Assembly (NCBI GenBank): GCA_013396995.1
Contig: VWZP01005658.1
Span: forward strand, 829,653 to 893,652
Origin: Dicaeum eximium
Lineage: Eukaryota; Chordata; Aves; Passeriformes; Dicaeidae
Length of the DNA stretch: 64,000 bases
Direction of reading: 5' to 3'
Shown here: positions 1 through 13,800 of the stretch, piece by piece
Layout: each line of letters begins with the position of its first letter
Numbering within the stretch: position 1 is the stretch's first letter
Notes under the pieces: model-generated
What the model was told of the DNA's origin: nothing
Database searches by the model: none
The model's input: the letters and a program-made list of their open reading frames with translations, nothing else
Position numbers and translations under genes: made by a program

Positions 1-2329
1 ATCATCAGGAGAGGAGCAGTTTAACATCTGAATCTCGCAGGATCCATATACATGATTTATCTGTCTGAAGACTTAGAATCCCATCCAGCCTAGGAAACAG
101 AACCTTGGACAGGCCACCAGACATTTATCTTACCTTAAGGTTTGTTAAATACCCACTGCCAAATTCTCTGAATATTGAGCTTCAAAAAGATTAGTCAGAA
201 AAACCTAGGAATCACACTTATCTGATCCAGCAATATCAAATCCTTCATGATGTCTACCTGAGTGAAATAAACAAACTCTCTTGTAGTAAAACCTTTTTTT
301 CTCTTCTGAAACAAATTCAAGTTTTTCATAGGTTTAGAAAGTGTGATTCTGGTCAAGGCAGATAAGTGACCAAAACAGCAATGAGGGGTTAAATATACAA
401 ATATATTGCTTTGTAGATAATTTTATCTGTTTGCACTAAGTTATTTATTAGCTGAGCATCACTGGCATGTACAAATTGGCTCTAACCAAATAATCTGACC
501 CTTTTTTCCCTGTGTTTGCCGTTGTCCACACATTGCAAAATTCTCAGATGTATCCTGAAAGACCTTATAGGCCTACATCTCAAACACCAAAAAGTCAAAA
601 TTATTATCAGATATGTGTCTTCAGCTGCAACTTCTTCACTATAGGAGAGAATAGGTGCACTCATATTGGCCTAGTAAGTTAAACAAGCCTTTCATTCCAA
701 AGCAAACATTATGACTAATATAGTTCACAGAACACAAATTCTGAAATATATGTATTCACTGGTAAAATTCCAGGTCACAATTACTCTTTATATAAATGTC
801 TGTCCTGGTGGAATCTGAAGAAGCAAACACAAGCTAACACCATGTAGGAATAGAAACATGTTCAGTTTCTTGTTTAGGACTCTGACAAAGAATATGCTCA
901 CACATGAGACTGAGTATCTGGATTCTGAGTGCCTCCAAAGCTGGAAAGCACACCAAACACAAGGAACTCCTCACAGAACACATTGCCTGGGTGGGCTGCT
1001 CCTCTGTGGAGTTCTCAGTCTCCTGATGCAGGGCAGGCCACTGTCAGTCAGCCTGAGATCTGAGACTCCAAGAGGCTTTGGGATCATGTTCCCAAGGCAG
1101 CCATATGCCAGATGCAAGATTATATTCTCTAGCAAGGCTGCAGCAATTCAGCAAAAATGCATGTAATTACAAATATTTCAGCCTCAACAGATCTGTGTTT
1201 GCAGACCTTGGCATCACTGGAACATTTCCAGACAGTTCCACTCCCATCAGCTCCATTCGTCCCGAATCTCTGGATGGTGCTACACCTCTGACATACAGGT
1301 ACACACGAGATAAAGAGAACATGTTGGAATGACGTTACTATCCAAAGCTTCAGGGGCATAAAAAATGGATGGAAATTATTAGATCAGACTTGGATCCACC
1401 TATAATGTTCAACAGGTCCTGGCTGACAGGTTCTGCTGGGAAATGATAATAGGCAAAAGCAAAGGGAAGGGAAGGAGAAGAGGTAACTAACAGATTCCAT
1501 AATAAATTCATCCCTGGTGAGGTAATGGACAAACCACCAAATCACCCTGTTTGTGGCATATCTAGAGATGTGTACAATAAGATGATATGGAAAAGGCTAA
1601 GATAGAAGGAGTATATATTTTATTTGGAGAGTAGTTACTTATAAAAACAAAATCAACAGGCAAAGGGCCTTGTGGATCTGCTGATCAGCTCTGCCTGTCA
1701 AATTAAAAAGGAGATCTGGGTGTTTCCAGATGAGTTTAAAAAACATCTTTACCTTGAGGCATCAGTGTTTAGCCCTAACAGGGCATTTCAAGTGCCCTTT
1801 AATTGCCAGTATGAAAAGGAAGAGATAATGATGAAAACAGATGGAGGGTTAGTTTCACATCCCATTATGAAGCAAACTATATAATCCTTCAGGTGGGAGC
1901 ACAGGCTTTAATTCTGTACATCACAGTAGAATGTGGTGCACTAAAAGAGGACATTCCTGCATTATTCTGAAATCGCAGTCGGGAGCCCATTTGATATAAG
2001 AGGAAAAGATGATTAAATAAACAAATTCTAAAAGATCGTGAGGTAACTCTACCTCTTGTCTACTAGAAGATAAAAAGACTGCATGTTACACTGCAAATAG
2101 TACTGCAACTAATAAAAAACTGTTGTTAGCCCACAAATACAGAGGACAGCATGGAGAAACAATTTATTTGACTTGCCAGAGTAGGCAGCAAGGCATAGAA
2201 AGAAGAGAGCATTCTTAACAACTGTTTGCTTCTGTCGTTGCAGGAGAGGAAGACTTGCCCAAGGCAGGGATATTTCCTGGTATGGCACAGGGACTTTGAT
2301 AGCCAGCTGGTAATACATTTACTAGCTAT

Positions 2330-2480
2330 CTAGTTTTCCCAGAAGTGTCTTGACCTGAGCTGACTCATCTGTGTCCCAGGAGGCTGACTAATCATTCTGA
2401 TTTATTGTGCTGTGGCCTGCTAGCCATTTCAGGTCTGTTTACATTGGTGCCAGTACAAAATTTTATACAGGGCAATCTAA
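2330..2480. promoter_or_regulatory. Complex-sequence block, weak candidate conserved element
   Basis: The sequence between TTGACCTGAGCTGACTCATC and GTGCCAGTACAAAATTTTATAC is non-repetitive. It contains a TGACTCA AP-1 core, a GCTAGCCATTTC stretch and a GTTTACA forkhead-like core. The mix of cores suggests an enhancer, but that is only a guess from texture. Confidence 0.13.
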
Positions 2481-3073
2481 GTCCTACATAGGCATAGTTA
2501 TTTAAACTAGATTCAAAACCAAGCAGAATGTATCACCAAGCATCCACAGAATTGAAATGAGTACAAAATGACACTCTGCTGAGCAACATCTGGGAAAAAA
2601 GCTGAAAATGTAAAGGGAAGGCAGAGTTACAAGACAAGCTAATAAGCTAATTAAGCCTAAAGTTAATTGCTAATTGTAGGCATCTTCCAACGAAATTACA
2701 AAATTCTGAGGACTGCTTGTAACCTACAAAAAACCCACATGATCATTTTTAACAAGGAAGCAATGGAGTACTGTGTTATGGGAAATAATTTCAGTCCTAT
2801 GGAATTAATAGCTCTTGATGATCATATACAAACCATGGTGTGGAAACCAGCAAAAAAACCTCTTGAAAAAGCCAGAGAGTGTGGGCCCTTACGCCTTCAT
2901 TTGCACCAAAAACTTGTTCTAAATGAAGCTCTACCCCAAAAAAAACACACTTGGGATGGGCATAACTGTGTTGGCTTTGTGTGATACTGTTATCACCTGC
3001 AGACAGCAGCCAAGGAAACTTCCACTCATGAGACCTACAGTAGACTAAGCAGAAGACTCAGCAAAGAGTGAGG

Positions 3074-3087
3074 AAAAAAAAAAAAAA
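3074..3087. repeat. Poly(A) run
   Basis: Fourteen consecutive A bases preceded by GTGAGG and followed by GAGAAGG. No retroposed gene or target-site duplication was seen next to it, so it is treated as simple sequence. Confidence 0.85.
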
Positions 3088-6000
3088 GAGAAGGATAGCA
3101 CAGCTGACAAAGAGTATTTTCCAAAAGCAATCTCAAATGCACATGCTCAGATATACAGCAGTACCTCACAAACTACAGTAGTTTGCCTATTCCCACCAGT
3201 ATTACATTTCAGATCCCACATTCTGTGTATCTTACTGATTTACACATAAATTGTACTCAATTTATTTTATTTTGCTTGCTTTGGAAGCTCAGTTTGGGAT
3301 TTGAGATTCGCTCTGACAAATGGCTTTCTCCATCTCAACCCATAGTAACAGTTTGTGGGACAAATAAAGGCACTGACAGGTTCTCTGTCCCAGAATTTTG
3401 TATTGCAATCGAGTGGAGAAGAAATGAATACCACACTGTTTCTCAAAGCTAGGCTCTGAACACTTCCTATAGAATTAATAAGTAGTAGAAATGTCACCAT
3501 CTTGACTTTCAGCAAATTTACAATACAAAGATGGGATTCTGGACTATTGAAAAAGGAAGGTGTATGCCCAGTGAAAGTGAGGTCTTATTTTCTTAGCAGA
3601 TTTCTTGTTTACAAATTAGTGTTAAAAGAGAAAAACAAATCACTTATTTAAAGAAAGTGCCCAAAACTTTTAATCTTACCCTCATTTCTGAGAGAAGTGT
3701 ATTGCTTACAGTGGGCTTCACTTTAAAAAAATACTGATGTCAACAAATGTCTGCCTCCTGTGCATGAGAAACACTCTTAATTACACTGAACTTTGTAGTA
3801 TTAGTGATGTTTCCAATAGACACCTTTGGCCACTGATAAAAAATATTTTGTATTTTCTTCAGCTCACTCACATGAAATGGTTGTTTCAAGTGGATCTGTC
3901 ATTGTTGTTTCCTGGATTTCTTCAGTCTTGTTGGAAAGCTTGTAAATTCCTATGGCTGATAGGAAGCTAAGGAAGGAAATAAAAAATAGTAAATACCACT
4001 TCAGTGGTGTAAATCCTTTTCTGCTCTTTTTTGGCTGAGAGTGCATTTCAGGAGGTTATTATCTGCTTTTACACAAACTTCAAAACAGTTCCATCTGGGA
4101 ATCCATCCGTATGTCCATTTCACACCCTCAATTGAACTCCCTCCCACCAAATCGGGCTTCACTAAAGATATATATTGGTAGATTAGTATTTGGCTGAATT
4201 AAGTGAGCCTGGGCTGCTAGTTTATTTTACAGGAGCACTTGACAATATCAATACAAGAAATGGATAGAGCAACTAGATGGAAAATTACTCTTTAATATCA
4301 TATTACTTCCTACAGCTACAGAGCAAAATATGTGAAAGAAACAATAAGATAGATCAGATTATCTTTTTCCATGTGCAGTGACTGGGTATTTAATATCTGC
4401 TAATTTTTAATTACATTTTTGAAAATAAAGATGTTTTAAACTTAAAACAAAATGTGTTTAGAATATATTTACTACACAGAGGAATGTCAGCAATCAGCTA
4501 TGTGAAGTTATGTCTGTTTTTGCACTCAGATCATGTACTAAAATTGCTTGTGCTGCTTACTGCCTGTATTGCTGCAGATGAGACCTGAATGCAGCCTAGC
4601 ACAGCTGCAGAGAGCACAAAATACACAGCAAGGACTATTTGTTACTGACTCCATTTACTTTTCAAAAGCACCTAACTGTCCCATATGCTGTAAACAATCC
4701 CATGACTCCTGGAGAACATGAATAAGAGTGAAAGAATCACGCCTTCTGAACAGAAGATTGCAGATTTTGCTGAACTTGTTCCAAGAGAAGACATAGGAAG
4801 AAATTCTTAGTAGCATAATGCTGTTAGAAGAATATTGACACCAAGTTGACCCTGTGACAGCACTCAGAGCTGATGAGGAGATTTAAATGGTGCATTCTGG
4901 TGAGGGGTTCAAAAGTCAGAAGTCATAACCCAAAATAATTGTATATACCGGAAATTCAAACTATTTCACTCAGGGTCAGAATAGTGAACTCATGGAATTA
5001 GTTGCCAACTAAGAACATGGAAACACTGCTGTCTAAGTGGCTTGGAGACATCTTGGCACTTTTATGGAGAGAGAAGGGATTAAAGGATCTAATGACAAAA
5101 CAGAAAAGTGAGGGTTAAGAAAAGCTTAAGGGTGGACAAGCCTCCGAGGTCAAGTGGTATTTTCCTCTCCAAATGTCATTTCCTCTCTTTCATGTCACTC
5201 TTCCCAAAGACATCATGTCACAATCACTAAAGCTTAGATGAGGAATGGACTCCTACTGGATTGAAACAGGGATGAAACAGCACTATCTCTTCCTCTGCTC
5301 CATAATAGAAGCTGCTAGCCAACAAGAACAGACTTCTTTATCTATATATGCCATGCATTTGACCCACTGAATTTAATGCAGTACATGAGGTTTTCTCATA
5401 TCAGCCTCTTCCTGTAACCTTATCTTCCCCAGTGCCATCAGAATACTACAACTGACCAGATAACAGAATTAAACTGCAGTAGCCTAATGTCAGAACACAA
5501 AACAAAACAACTGTCTAATGTACATTTCATTGGTGACATGCTTCTTAATCTGTACTACCCAAAACATTTGCAGTATTAGCATGGGCACGCCATTTGCAAT
5601 TGCAAGAAGTATATGGAGCTAGTGATCAATGTTTTAAGCACTAATTAAGTGACAAAGCACTAATAAAGGCACTATTATAGACATTTTTGCCTTGTCTTGT
5701 TTTAGAAGAAAACCTGTTCCCATGAAGAGGTTGCATCAGATATAAAAACATTTCAGTTGGAAACTATACACTTACATAAAAAGTATATGTAGAAGGAGCA
5801 TTTGTAATTTGTCAGATATTAAAGCAAGACTGTATTAAAAGTTCTTACTGTTTGACTCTTCCAGAAATGGTTCCTGCAAGTTAACTTTTACATTGTAGCT
5901 GCTTTGCTTCGTGCCTGAGTTGACACCTACTGCACCAGTTGAGGCACACAAGGGCTTCTCCAACCAGCTTGGTACTGATCTGTCCCCAGGACATGTGGGA

Positions 6001-6125
6001 TACTCAGATATTCTGTGGTGCTAGCTCACTGCATTGTGCTATGTCCTACTTTGTTGAGTTAGGCTCCAATCTCTTGGTCTCCACTGTAACTGTGAAAACA
6101 AGATCTAAGAAGAAGAGTAGTTGGA

Positions 6126-6605
6126 TTATGCAAGGGGTGATGCTGATAGAATTATGAATACGCTGATAAAACTGTCTTGGAACCTGACTTTTCTCAACAG
6201 CATAAACCAAATCCCATTTTCCAGAGCCAGGTCCACCTGGATATATATCAGCATAAAATCACCCAGTCGTTTCTTTTCCAAAAGGTGTGAGGGGATCCCT
6301 TTGCTGATGTTTTGTGGAACATGCAGTTGTATCTCAGCAGACTCAGTAATGCTTACCCAGGTTGTCTCCAAATCTTGCTTGCTGATGGGCTTCCTCACAG
6401 GGAGAGGCATGAACAAATTTTGTACCTTTCTAATCCTAAGGAAAGTCCCTGAGAGTAGCAGCAGCCTGCCAGGCCAGAGGGACAGAGATCCTCCAAGCAC
6501 TACAGGAGAGCTTGAGTGGAGCTGATTCGGGTCAGCAAGGAGCCAAAGCAAGAGAGCATGGGGCAGACCTGCATTCAGGCAAGGGGGTTTGTCCAAAGAT
6601 AACAA
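6126..6605 (-). other. 159-codon minus open frame, unassigned
   Basis: This frame starts with an ATG and ends in a stop. Its N-terminal third is L/S/P-rich. The rest is mixed and protein-like in look (a KKRLGDFMLIYIQVDLALEN stretch). An overlapping 134-codon plus frame covers the same bases, which argues for chance. No family, signal peptide or splice structure was recognised. It could be a decayed repeat or retroelement piece, but I cannot name one. Confidence 0.12.
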
Positions 6606-7119
6606 AGAAAAAATTCAATAGTTTTCTGAATTGCAGGGAGCCTAAATGGCAGAAATTTTTGAACTTTTGGAACATTTGCCAGTGGTTCAGTTATTTTTTA
6701 CATATGGCAGAAAAAAGTTTGTGTCTTATGCATTTTACATAGAAAGCAGCTTTGTCAGCTCACATCCTGGGATGTGGCATTAAAGAACATTCCTCTGATT
6801 CTACCCACACAGACAGCTCAATTTCCCCAAATCCCTCAGCTTTCAGTTACTACTAAAAACAGATGTCAAAATCTTTGCAGACTATATTATTAAAACAGGT
6901 AAACATTTATTTGTTTTTTTTCTCTCTAGTCTTCTTAAAAACACTGTAGAATCACACTTTCTTAAAGCATCTCTGAGGTGCCCTAGAATTTCAGCTAACC
7001 TACATTTGCTTCTATTCAGTGTCAGTCTGACACCTCTACCTGTCTCTGCAGAATCCCACAGTACTATAGAATATGCCTCCAAAACTTATCTAGGTTTCAT
7101 GTAGTAGGGCTGTTTTATA

Positions 7120-7400
7120 CTTTGGGACTGATAAAAAGATAATTCAGATTAAAATTATAACCATTTGCTCTATGTAACACTTACTCCTTACAGGCATAAA
7201 GCCATTTTTTCAAATCTAAATCTGGTTTTGTTAAATCTAACAAATGGCTTCTAATTTAATCTGCAATTAATTACTTTCAAAATTAGGAGATCTTAAAGCA
7301 TTGAAGCTCCCTCTTAGTTAAAAATAACAATTAATTATGGCTTAGTAATCAATTAGAAGCTATGCATTAGTAATATTTTGCATTCTGAGAGACAAGAGTT
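7120..7400. promoter_or_regulatory. TAATTA-rich block, candidate conserved non-coding element
   Basis: A very AT-rich block holds two copies of CAATTAATTA (7,264-7,273 and 7,328-7,337). It also has CTAATTTAATC, TAATCAATTAG and GCATTAGTAATATTTTGCAT, the latter resembling an octamer/POU-type site. Dense homeodomain-type cores in a gene-poor region are typical of developmental enhancers. Whether the block is conserved cannot be seen in one sequence. Confidence 0.22.
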
Positions 7401-8257
7401 ATACAGACAGAAACACATTTGTGAATGGATACCTCAGAAAAGTAGATGTAAGACAGAGTTCATCTGTCTAGAACTCTATAGTCCTGATTCTAAAACAAAA
7501 TTAGACAGGGACACATTAGGTTGAAAAGTGCCAAGTAAGATCTTGATTTCCTGCCTTTCCTTTCACCTTTCCTACCTGCTCCATTTTGCCATTTTGGTCC
7601 ATGATTCTTTTTGCCCTGTAAAGATTTGTCTTTAACAGAACAACTCTCATGAGCATTTCTATGTGTACAAGACCAGTGCTTAAGCAAAACAAGTCACCAT
7701 CTCCTCTGAATCCTCCCATGCCATTGTGATGTTAAAGTGATTTAAAACAAAGAATTTATATCTCATTATTCAATAATGGGTGTCATTCAGATTTCAGATT
7801 CTATCTGGCTCCATTAATCACATGTGAATGATTTCTTTCCCTCTTTTTCCAACAGAAAAATAAGGTGCTGCCAGACCGGTCTGGCTGAAAGGTTCAAATG
7901 TCAGGGCAGCAGTTTTGCATCAAATGGCTCTGACTCAAACAATATGAGAATGAAAACAGCTATTAGAGATTCCCTGACAAGTTGCTGTAAAAAAAGCCTA
8001 GAACTGCTTTTCACCCACCTGCCTCCATGACTTTGGCTCTGTCCTGAATGCAACAAAATGGAACACCAGGAGAATAAATAAACTGGCCTGAAACCTCTGT
8101 GGCTTTTCCTATGGCTGGCACTAAGGGTTCCTCCTTTCCCTTCTGTGACAAGGGACTGACAAGGGCAGCTCTGCAATTCAGAAGGAAGTACTGCAAGTTA
8201 CACTGCAGCAGGGCACAGGGACAGAGTAGGGCTCAAGCTTCCATTGAACAAATTAGC

Positions 8258-8281
8258 AAGTTTTAAACTTGTTTAAAACTT
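8258..8281. repeat. Perfect 11-bp inverted repeat with 2-base spacer
   Basis: AAGTTTTAAAC is followed by TT and then GTTTAAAACTT, an exact reverse complement. It could extrude as a short hairpin or be a dimer protein-binding site. The weaker match of flanking AGC and GCT adds little. Confidence 0.85.
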
Positions 8282-10237
8282 TCTAGCTTCTGACAATCCA
8301 GTCATTTATCTGATTTCAGTACCATTTTATATTTATCTTCTACATGAGTTCTACAAGCTTTTTCTTGTCCTGGTTACCTAAAATTAAATTTCAAACACAG
8401 GAATGACACAAGAGAAAAGGACTTGTCAAAGTTGGTGGTGACCTGTGCCACCAATTTCTCTATTAAAGGGATGGTTTTGTTTCTTCCTGGCACTTGTTTT
8501 CTGCTGGAGACATATCAAGGCTTGAAATTCTCTATCTATTTCCATTGTCAGTCACTAGAGCACTTCTTTAAACTTATAATTCTGTGGTGGGATACAAGAT
8601 TAAACATAAAATTAATCGCCAAAATACTTTTGCCACTTGAAAGGACAAAATTTCCTATTGAATACGTAAAATCTTTGATTTACGCCTTATGGTCACAAAA
8701 TGTGTTTTCCACGTGTCTCATTTGGGTATCTTCAGGCTTTTCTGGGTTCTTTTGTTCCCTGTTGTTTTTTATCCTATAATTACACAAGGAGAGCAACTTA
8801 ACACTGTTGCCATAAAGATGAAAGCCCTAAAAGAGTGGCATGTTTAACACCTTTCAACCAATCAAAAGAGCCTGGGAAGACAAAGAAAAGAGAACTCATT
8901 ATCAATGCATTTTGTTGGGGTATAAGAAAAATACCTAATGACTTTCGACCTTTAGGCTTACTTGCTTGGTTACAGGCTTATGCCACTGCTAAGCCAATGT
9001 GGTCTGAATTAAATTCCAGGTAAAACAGTCAGAATCCTTCTGCATCCTTACATGGTCTGACTGTCCCAAGGGGGACAGCCTCTATCTGTTCGCCCAAACA
9101 CAGATTCCCAGCACTTGGCTCTGTACCCAGAGTCGTAAGAAAGTCATTTCAGGAATTGTGTTCTAGGTTTCTTAAACACACAATACACGTTGGAATAGTT
9201 ACTGCCAAGGATTAAAATAATGCCCAAGTGATTTTTTCCAGGCACTCCACAATATAGTAATTTTTTTCATCCAACTGCCTTTCATGTGACACTTTTATAT
9301 AAAAATGTTTACAGGAAATAGCAAACTTTCCTTTTGTTCCTCAGGTTACATGTTCCCCCATAAAATGCAAATGCTGAGTGAAGTCATTGAACTACCTGAC
9401 ACTTAAAAATGAACACATCTAAGTATCCTGCTTAAGATCAAATGGTGGCTCCCAGCAGCTAAACGGGTATTTCAAACACTGGATAACTGATTTTTTCCTG
9501 GCGTCCAACTGCCACTTTTAATGGGGAGTTACACGGTGAATCTTTATTAGCAAAGACGGTGGGCCTTAGGGGGTCAAGCAAAAGCAGTTTCCATTTGCAC
9601 TTGCGCAGTGTGATGCTCAAGCCTTTATCATTGTGCAGACTTCTAAAATTTGAAATGAGGACTGGGGATTGTCACAGAGACAAAACATCCAGGAACACAC
9701 AGTCTCACAGCACACCAGAGTCTATGCACTTTGTAGCAGACCTGTAGGAAAGCTGGCAACAGCTGCTGGGAAATGCCAGCCAAAGTCACCGAATCCACTT
9801 CTGCAAAGACTTTTCCAAAGAAATGGAAATGTTTCAAATCACTAAAAAACTTGCAGGATTCTCTCTCATCAGAATAGTTCAATAGTAATATAAAAATGTC
9901 AGTTGTATGCAGTTTTCCTTTTCTCCCATCCTTTCCCCAAAGTTTTAGGAGGGGTGTTTTACCACAGAAGTGAAAGCAAAAAAGCCTCAAAACCAATTTG
10001 CAATGAATGCCTTTACCAGTAGCACCTACAGAGAGAGGCACAACAAACTTGAAAGTTCACAAAGATTAACTCAATGGACATGGGCTTGTGACTCCTACAA
10101 TTTCTGTGGGAGATGCTTTGGCTGTTCCTGCGCTGAGCAAAAGACAACACAAGGCCCTCCAGCTGAATGGGGGTGACTCATAAGGAAGCAGCAAAGCTTT
10201 CCTAAAAAGGACCTATCATCACCTTCCTCTTCCATTC

Positions 10238-10834
10238 TTGCTAGAGAGATGTCAAGGCTTTGCTTCTCTTTCCTCTGTCCTTCCTTGCATATTTTTCAAT
10301 CAAATTATTATGTCACAGTCTTCTTTCCTCTCAATAAAGAGAAGCATCCAACCCTTCAGCATTCCAACTGCAATCACCTGCAAAAACGAGAGCAGCACAG
10401 CACATGTGGGGCTGCTTGGCCAGCAGGTGGGAAGGATCCCTTCCCTTGGGCTCTGCTGGCTCCCCAAGGTGCACTCTGAGTGTGGCTTTATGCTCGTGGC
10501 TACTCCACCAGCAGCTCACCATGCCAGGGACACAGGTGCAGCTGCTTGTGGGGCAGTGTGTCCTGGCTCTGTGACGTGCCAGCTCAAAACCCTGCGACAG
10601 GAACAATCTCTTGGGGCAAGAATTTCTTACGTGTCCTTTGGTAGCAGTAGAAATCAATCACAGAGATACACACTGGGTAAAAAGGAGCTTCAGGCTCTCT
10701 TCGTGTCTTCTCCCTCACTGCCAGCTTTGGGAAGAGAGCAGTTGCTACTAAAGAAAAGGAGCTTAATATTTTGCCATGTTCGTTGTCATGGTTTTTTTCC
10801 CCCTAAGGCATTATCCCAGTTAGTACAGAAGTAA
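10238..10834 (+). other. Longest open frame of the window, 198 codons, unassigned
   Basis: The frame begins with ATG and is open for 198 codons. Composition is rich in S, L, Q, C and A with no visible domain, transmembrane pattern or catalytic motif. A 108-codon minus frame and a second plus frame overlap it, and the centre is GC-richer, which lowers stop frequency. No promoter-like CpG block or polyadenylation signal pairs with it. I treat it as chance or part of a non-coding transcript. Confidence 0.1.
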
Positions 10835-13800
10835 ATTGGCAGGCAAGAAATGCTGGCAGTTAGGAGTCCTATTGCCATAGGGCTGCTTTGTCTCTCAGTG
10901 CAAATAGTCAGTGTATTTCTGGTTTATGTTTACCATGAGAGCTGCAGTCAGTCACAGAGGCTGCAGTTCCAGCCTTGCAGCTGCAAAGGGAGATACCACA
11001 CCCTGCACAGAGGTGACTTTCTGGAGGGGATGCTGAGATGCCTGCTCTTGTGTCTCCATGAGCACATCAGGGACAGTCTGAGGGTTTGGGGCAAGTAGGA
11101 CAGAGTCCAGTTCTTCTGCACAACAAATCCAACTGACCAGCAGTATGAAGTATTATATATTTCAAATAATCAGAATTTATCCAAAGAAAATGCAGTTTAT
11201 TTGAAACACCTTATTCCAAACCTTCTGCAGGTCAGAATCTGGAGCCAGCCTGGATTACCACTTCAAAGCTGATGATCCTAAAAATTGAAATTCTAAACCA
11301 AATTAAAAACCACCAAAAATAAAATTTTCCACAGCTGAGGAACTCTGTTCTACATCCACCTTGGAATGTGTTGGCAAAGATAGCAGAATTTTATCACTTG
11401 CTTTTTCCAGAGGATTACTACCTGCATGGGATGAACATAATGGAATTCATTCTAATGCTCCATCCAGAAGAGAGTTCATGAGAAAGTAAGAACATGTATT
11501 TTAATGACTGGAACTGAGACAAAGACGACTGCGACTTGGCCAATTCAACTTTTCTAAAAGCTTACCCCTTGGCAGTTATTGTAAACTTCATTTCCTCACA
11601 CTCAGGACACGCACCTGACAATCTGACCACACAACTCCACTGGACTTTGATGTAAGGGTGAGCCTGCAGGCAGACAAACAAATTGCTTCAGCTCACATCT
11701 CTCTTTCTGGCATTTTTGTCTTTCTTCAAGGATCAACTTGGATAAAAGCAAATCTCTCAAGAAGGAAAATATGCTTCCATTTAGTGAGGGACCATCCTTT
11801 ATCCATCCTCAGAGTGAGAAAGGAGTAGCATTGAGCTCTAGGACAAGGAAAGGAATACACAAATGCTGAACTAGCTGATGAGCAGCATTTCTGTGGGAAG
11901 GCAGGAAGAGGAGGGTTTCAAAGAAACATTTTGGTTTCTTTGAAAAGGTGTATACATTTTGGGCATACAATAGGAAAATTATAACTGCTTAGAAATGATT
12001 CCCAAGAAAACTTACAGCTGTTTAGAGGCAAAAGTCTCAGTGGGGGAAGAAGAAGCACCATGGGTTACAGGAGAGATTCAGAGAAGGCAGCCAGGCTGCC
12101 TGGATTCACGGAGGCACTGTCACATAACGTCACATACAGACAACTGGCCTCCCAGCCTCCACTCCCAGATAGAAATAGACCTCTGGGGTGTAAGAGGGAA
12201 GGGGGCAGACCAAAAAGGAAGAATTACCCTCCCCCTGACCTGTGCTAGATTTGTCTGCAAGCAGAAGCAGTCACGGGGTCTGTGAAGCAATAAGATAACG
12301 TGACATGGCAGAGCTTAAAAATAACATTGCTGATTGGAAAATATCAGTGTCCATTACATGGAACAAACTCCTGGGGCTACATGCAAAAAGGTTTCCAAAG
12401 TTCTCTGTAATGGGAGTCCAGATCTTGAAAAGTGGACAGCAACAGCAAATAACTTGTGGGAAAAAGACAACTCCTAGGTTTATTCAGGCGTCCAGAGGGT
12501 ACTCTGAAACCGCCTGTTACATCAGGCTCCAAAGCAAGGAAACACTGAGGTCTCCAACATGTGCATTTCTACAGGTAATTAGACCTTACTAAAGTGCTTC
12601 TCTGTATAACAAAGGAGGTCAGGAGCGTCTGGGTGTTTGGGATTAAAAGAGTTTCAGGCATGGATATAGCTGAAAGGAAAGCTATAGCTGAAGGAAAAGT
12701 TGCTCCTACACAATCCAAAATAACTTGTAATAAAATAGTATAGGATTGCTTTGCATGTGCAGAATAACAGGTAATTTCACAACTTCCAATACCCATACAT
12801 TAGACAAGCTTTTACAAACCAAATTCAATGAGTTCTGCTCAAGAGACTGTTGCAACACTGCAGAGCATGCAATATCCACAGGTATTGCAACATCTAATCG
12901 CAAAATAAAGGCTGTTTGCCTCCAAATCTCCTCCTGCTCTCCTTCCAGCCCACAGTGACAATGTTACATGGAGATGATTTTCTTTTGGGTTAGTGAGTTG
13001 AATCAGCTCAGTAGTCATCTGAGAGGCACCCAACACACCCAAGTCAAGGAAAGGAGCAGAATTGCAAGGCCAGGAGCTGAGAAGGGGCGCAAGACTTCCC
13101 CTGTAATACTGAACTATTAGCACAGCTGCTTCTGGCACTGCAGTGCTGCTGACAAGCTGTTCAGCTGTCCCCTTGGTTAGAGCCAGGAGTTCTGCAAGTC
13201 ACTCCTGTGCCCAGGTGCTCCAAGGTGGACAGAAAATCAGTGCTGCACCCACCACATGTTGTGGCCACGCCTCTAAAGAATCAGCGAGAAGCAAAGTATT
13301 CGTGAACATTTATTGGCACAGAAAAAATACCCCAATTATCTGTGAGTGACAGGCTAACAAAGGGAGTTTTTAAATACTCAGATTCAGAAATCAAGCACAG
13401 CAGTTCACTACCACTGATGACAGAACAGTGGGTATCTTGAAACAACTCAGACAATGCAAGGCTTGCTGGTAGCTCTTTCCTTTTTGTTCTTAGCCAATCT
13501 CTATACTCTGACCATGTTGCACTGCACACTCCCTGTTTTTCCTCAATATATTCTAGCCAACTTCTGCTTTCCCCTCAAACTTTCAGGCCAGAATTACTAG
13601 GAGGGGAGCATCACTGTACCTTCTTATAGAGAGAAAAAGCACAGCACTGAACCATTTTATGTGCTAAAATGAACACAGCCCCTGGTGATCAAAGGAGAAA
13701 ACCAGCATCTTCCAGAAAGAGTTCAGAGTGGGACCCAGCTGAAGGTCAGAGGGCTCTGGAGGAGCCCTGAGTGCATGGCTCAGTGCCACAGCCAGGCTGA

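Larger units (their letters stand above)
1..6125. other. Intergenic or intronic DNA without a recognised gene
   Basis: AT-rich, non-repetitive sequence. Open frames reach only about 105 codons and none resembles a protein. Apart from the weak element near 2.4 kb and the poly(A) run at 3.07 kb I see nothing specific. Confidence 0.6.
6606..10237. other. Non-coding DNA between unassigned frames
   Basis: Contains the TAATTA-rich block and the 8.26-kb inverted repeat, both listed separately. Remaining frames (up to 132 codons) show no recognisable product, and no repeat family was identified. Confidence 0.55.

Noticed and set aside
3061..3100. Poly(A) tail of a processed pseudogene
   Set aside because: No gene-like sequence precedes the A-run and no target-site duplication was seen.
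10238..10834. 198-codon plus-strand open frame as a protein gene
   Set aside because: No domain or family recognised, overlapping frames on the other strand, no promoter or polyadenylation context; kept only as an unassigned frame.
10780..10840. TTGTCATGGTTT-like start of another songbird LTR
   Set aside because: Only a dozen bases resemble an LTR start, and no LTR body, AATAAA or matching end follows.
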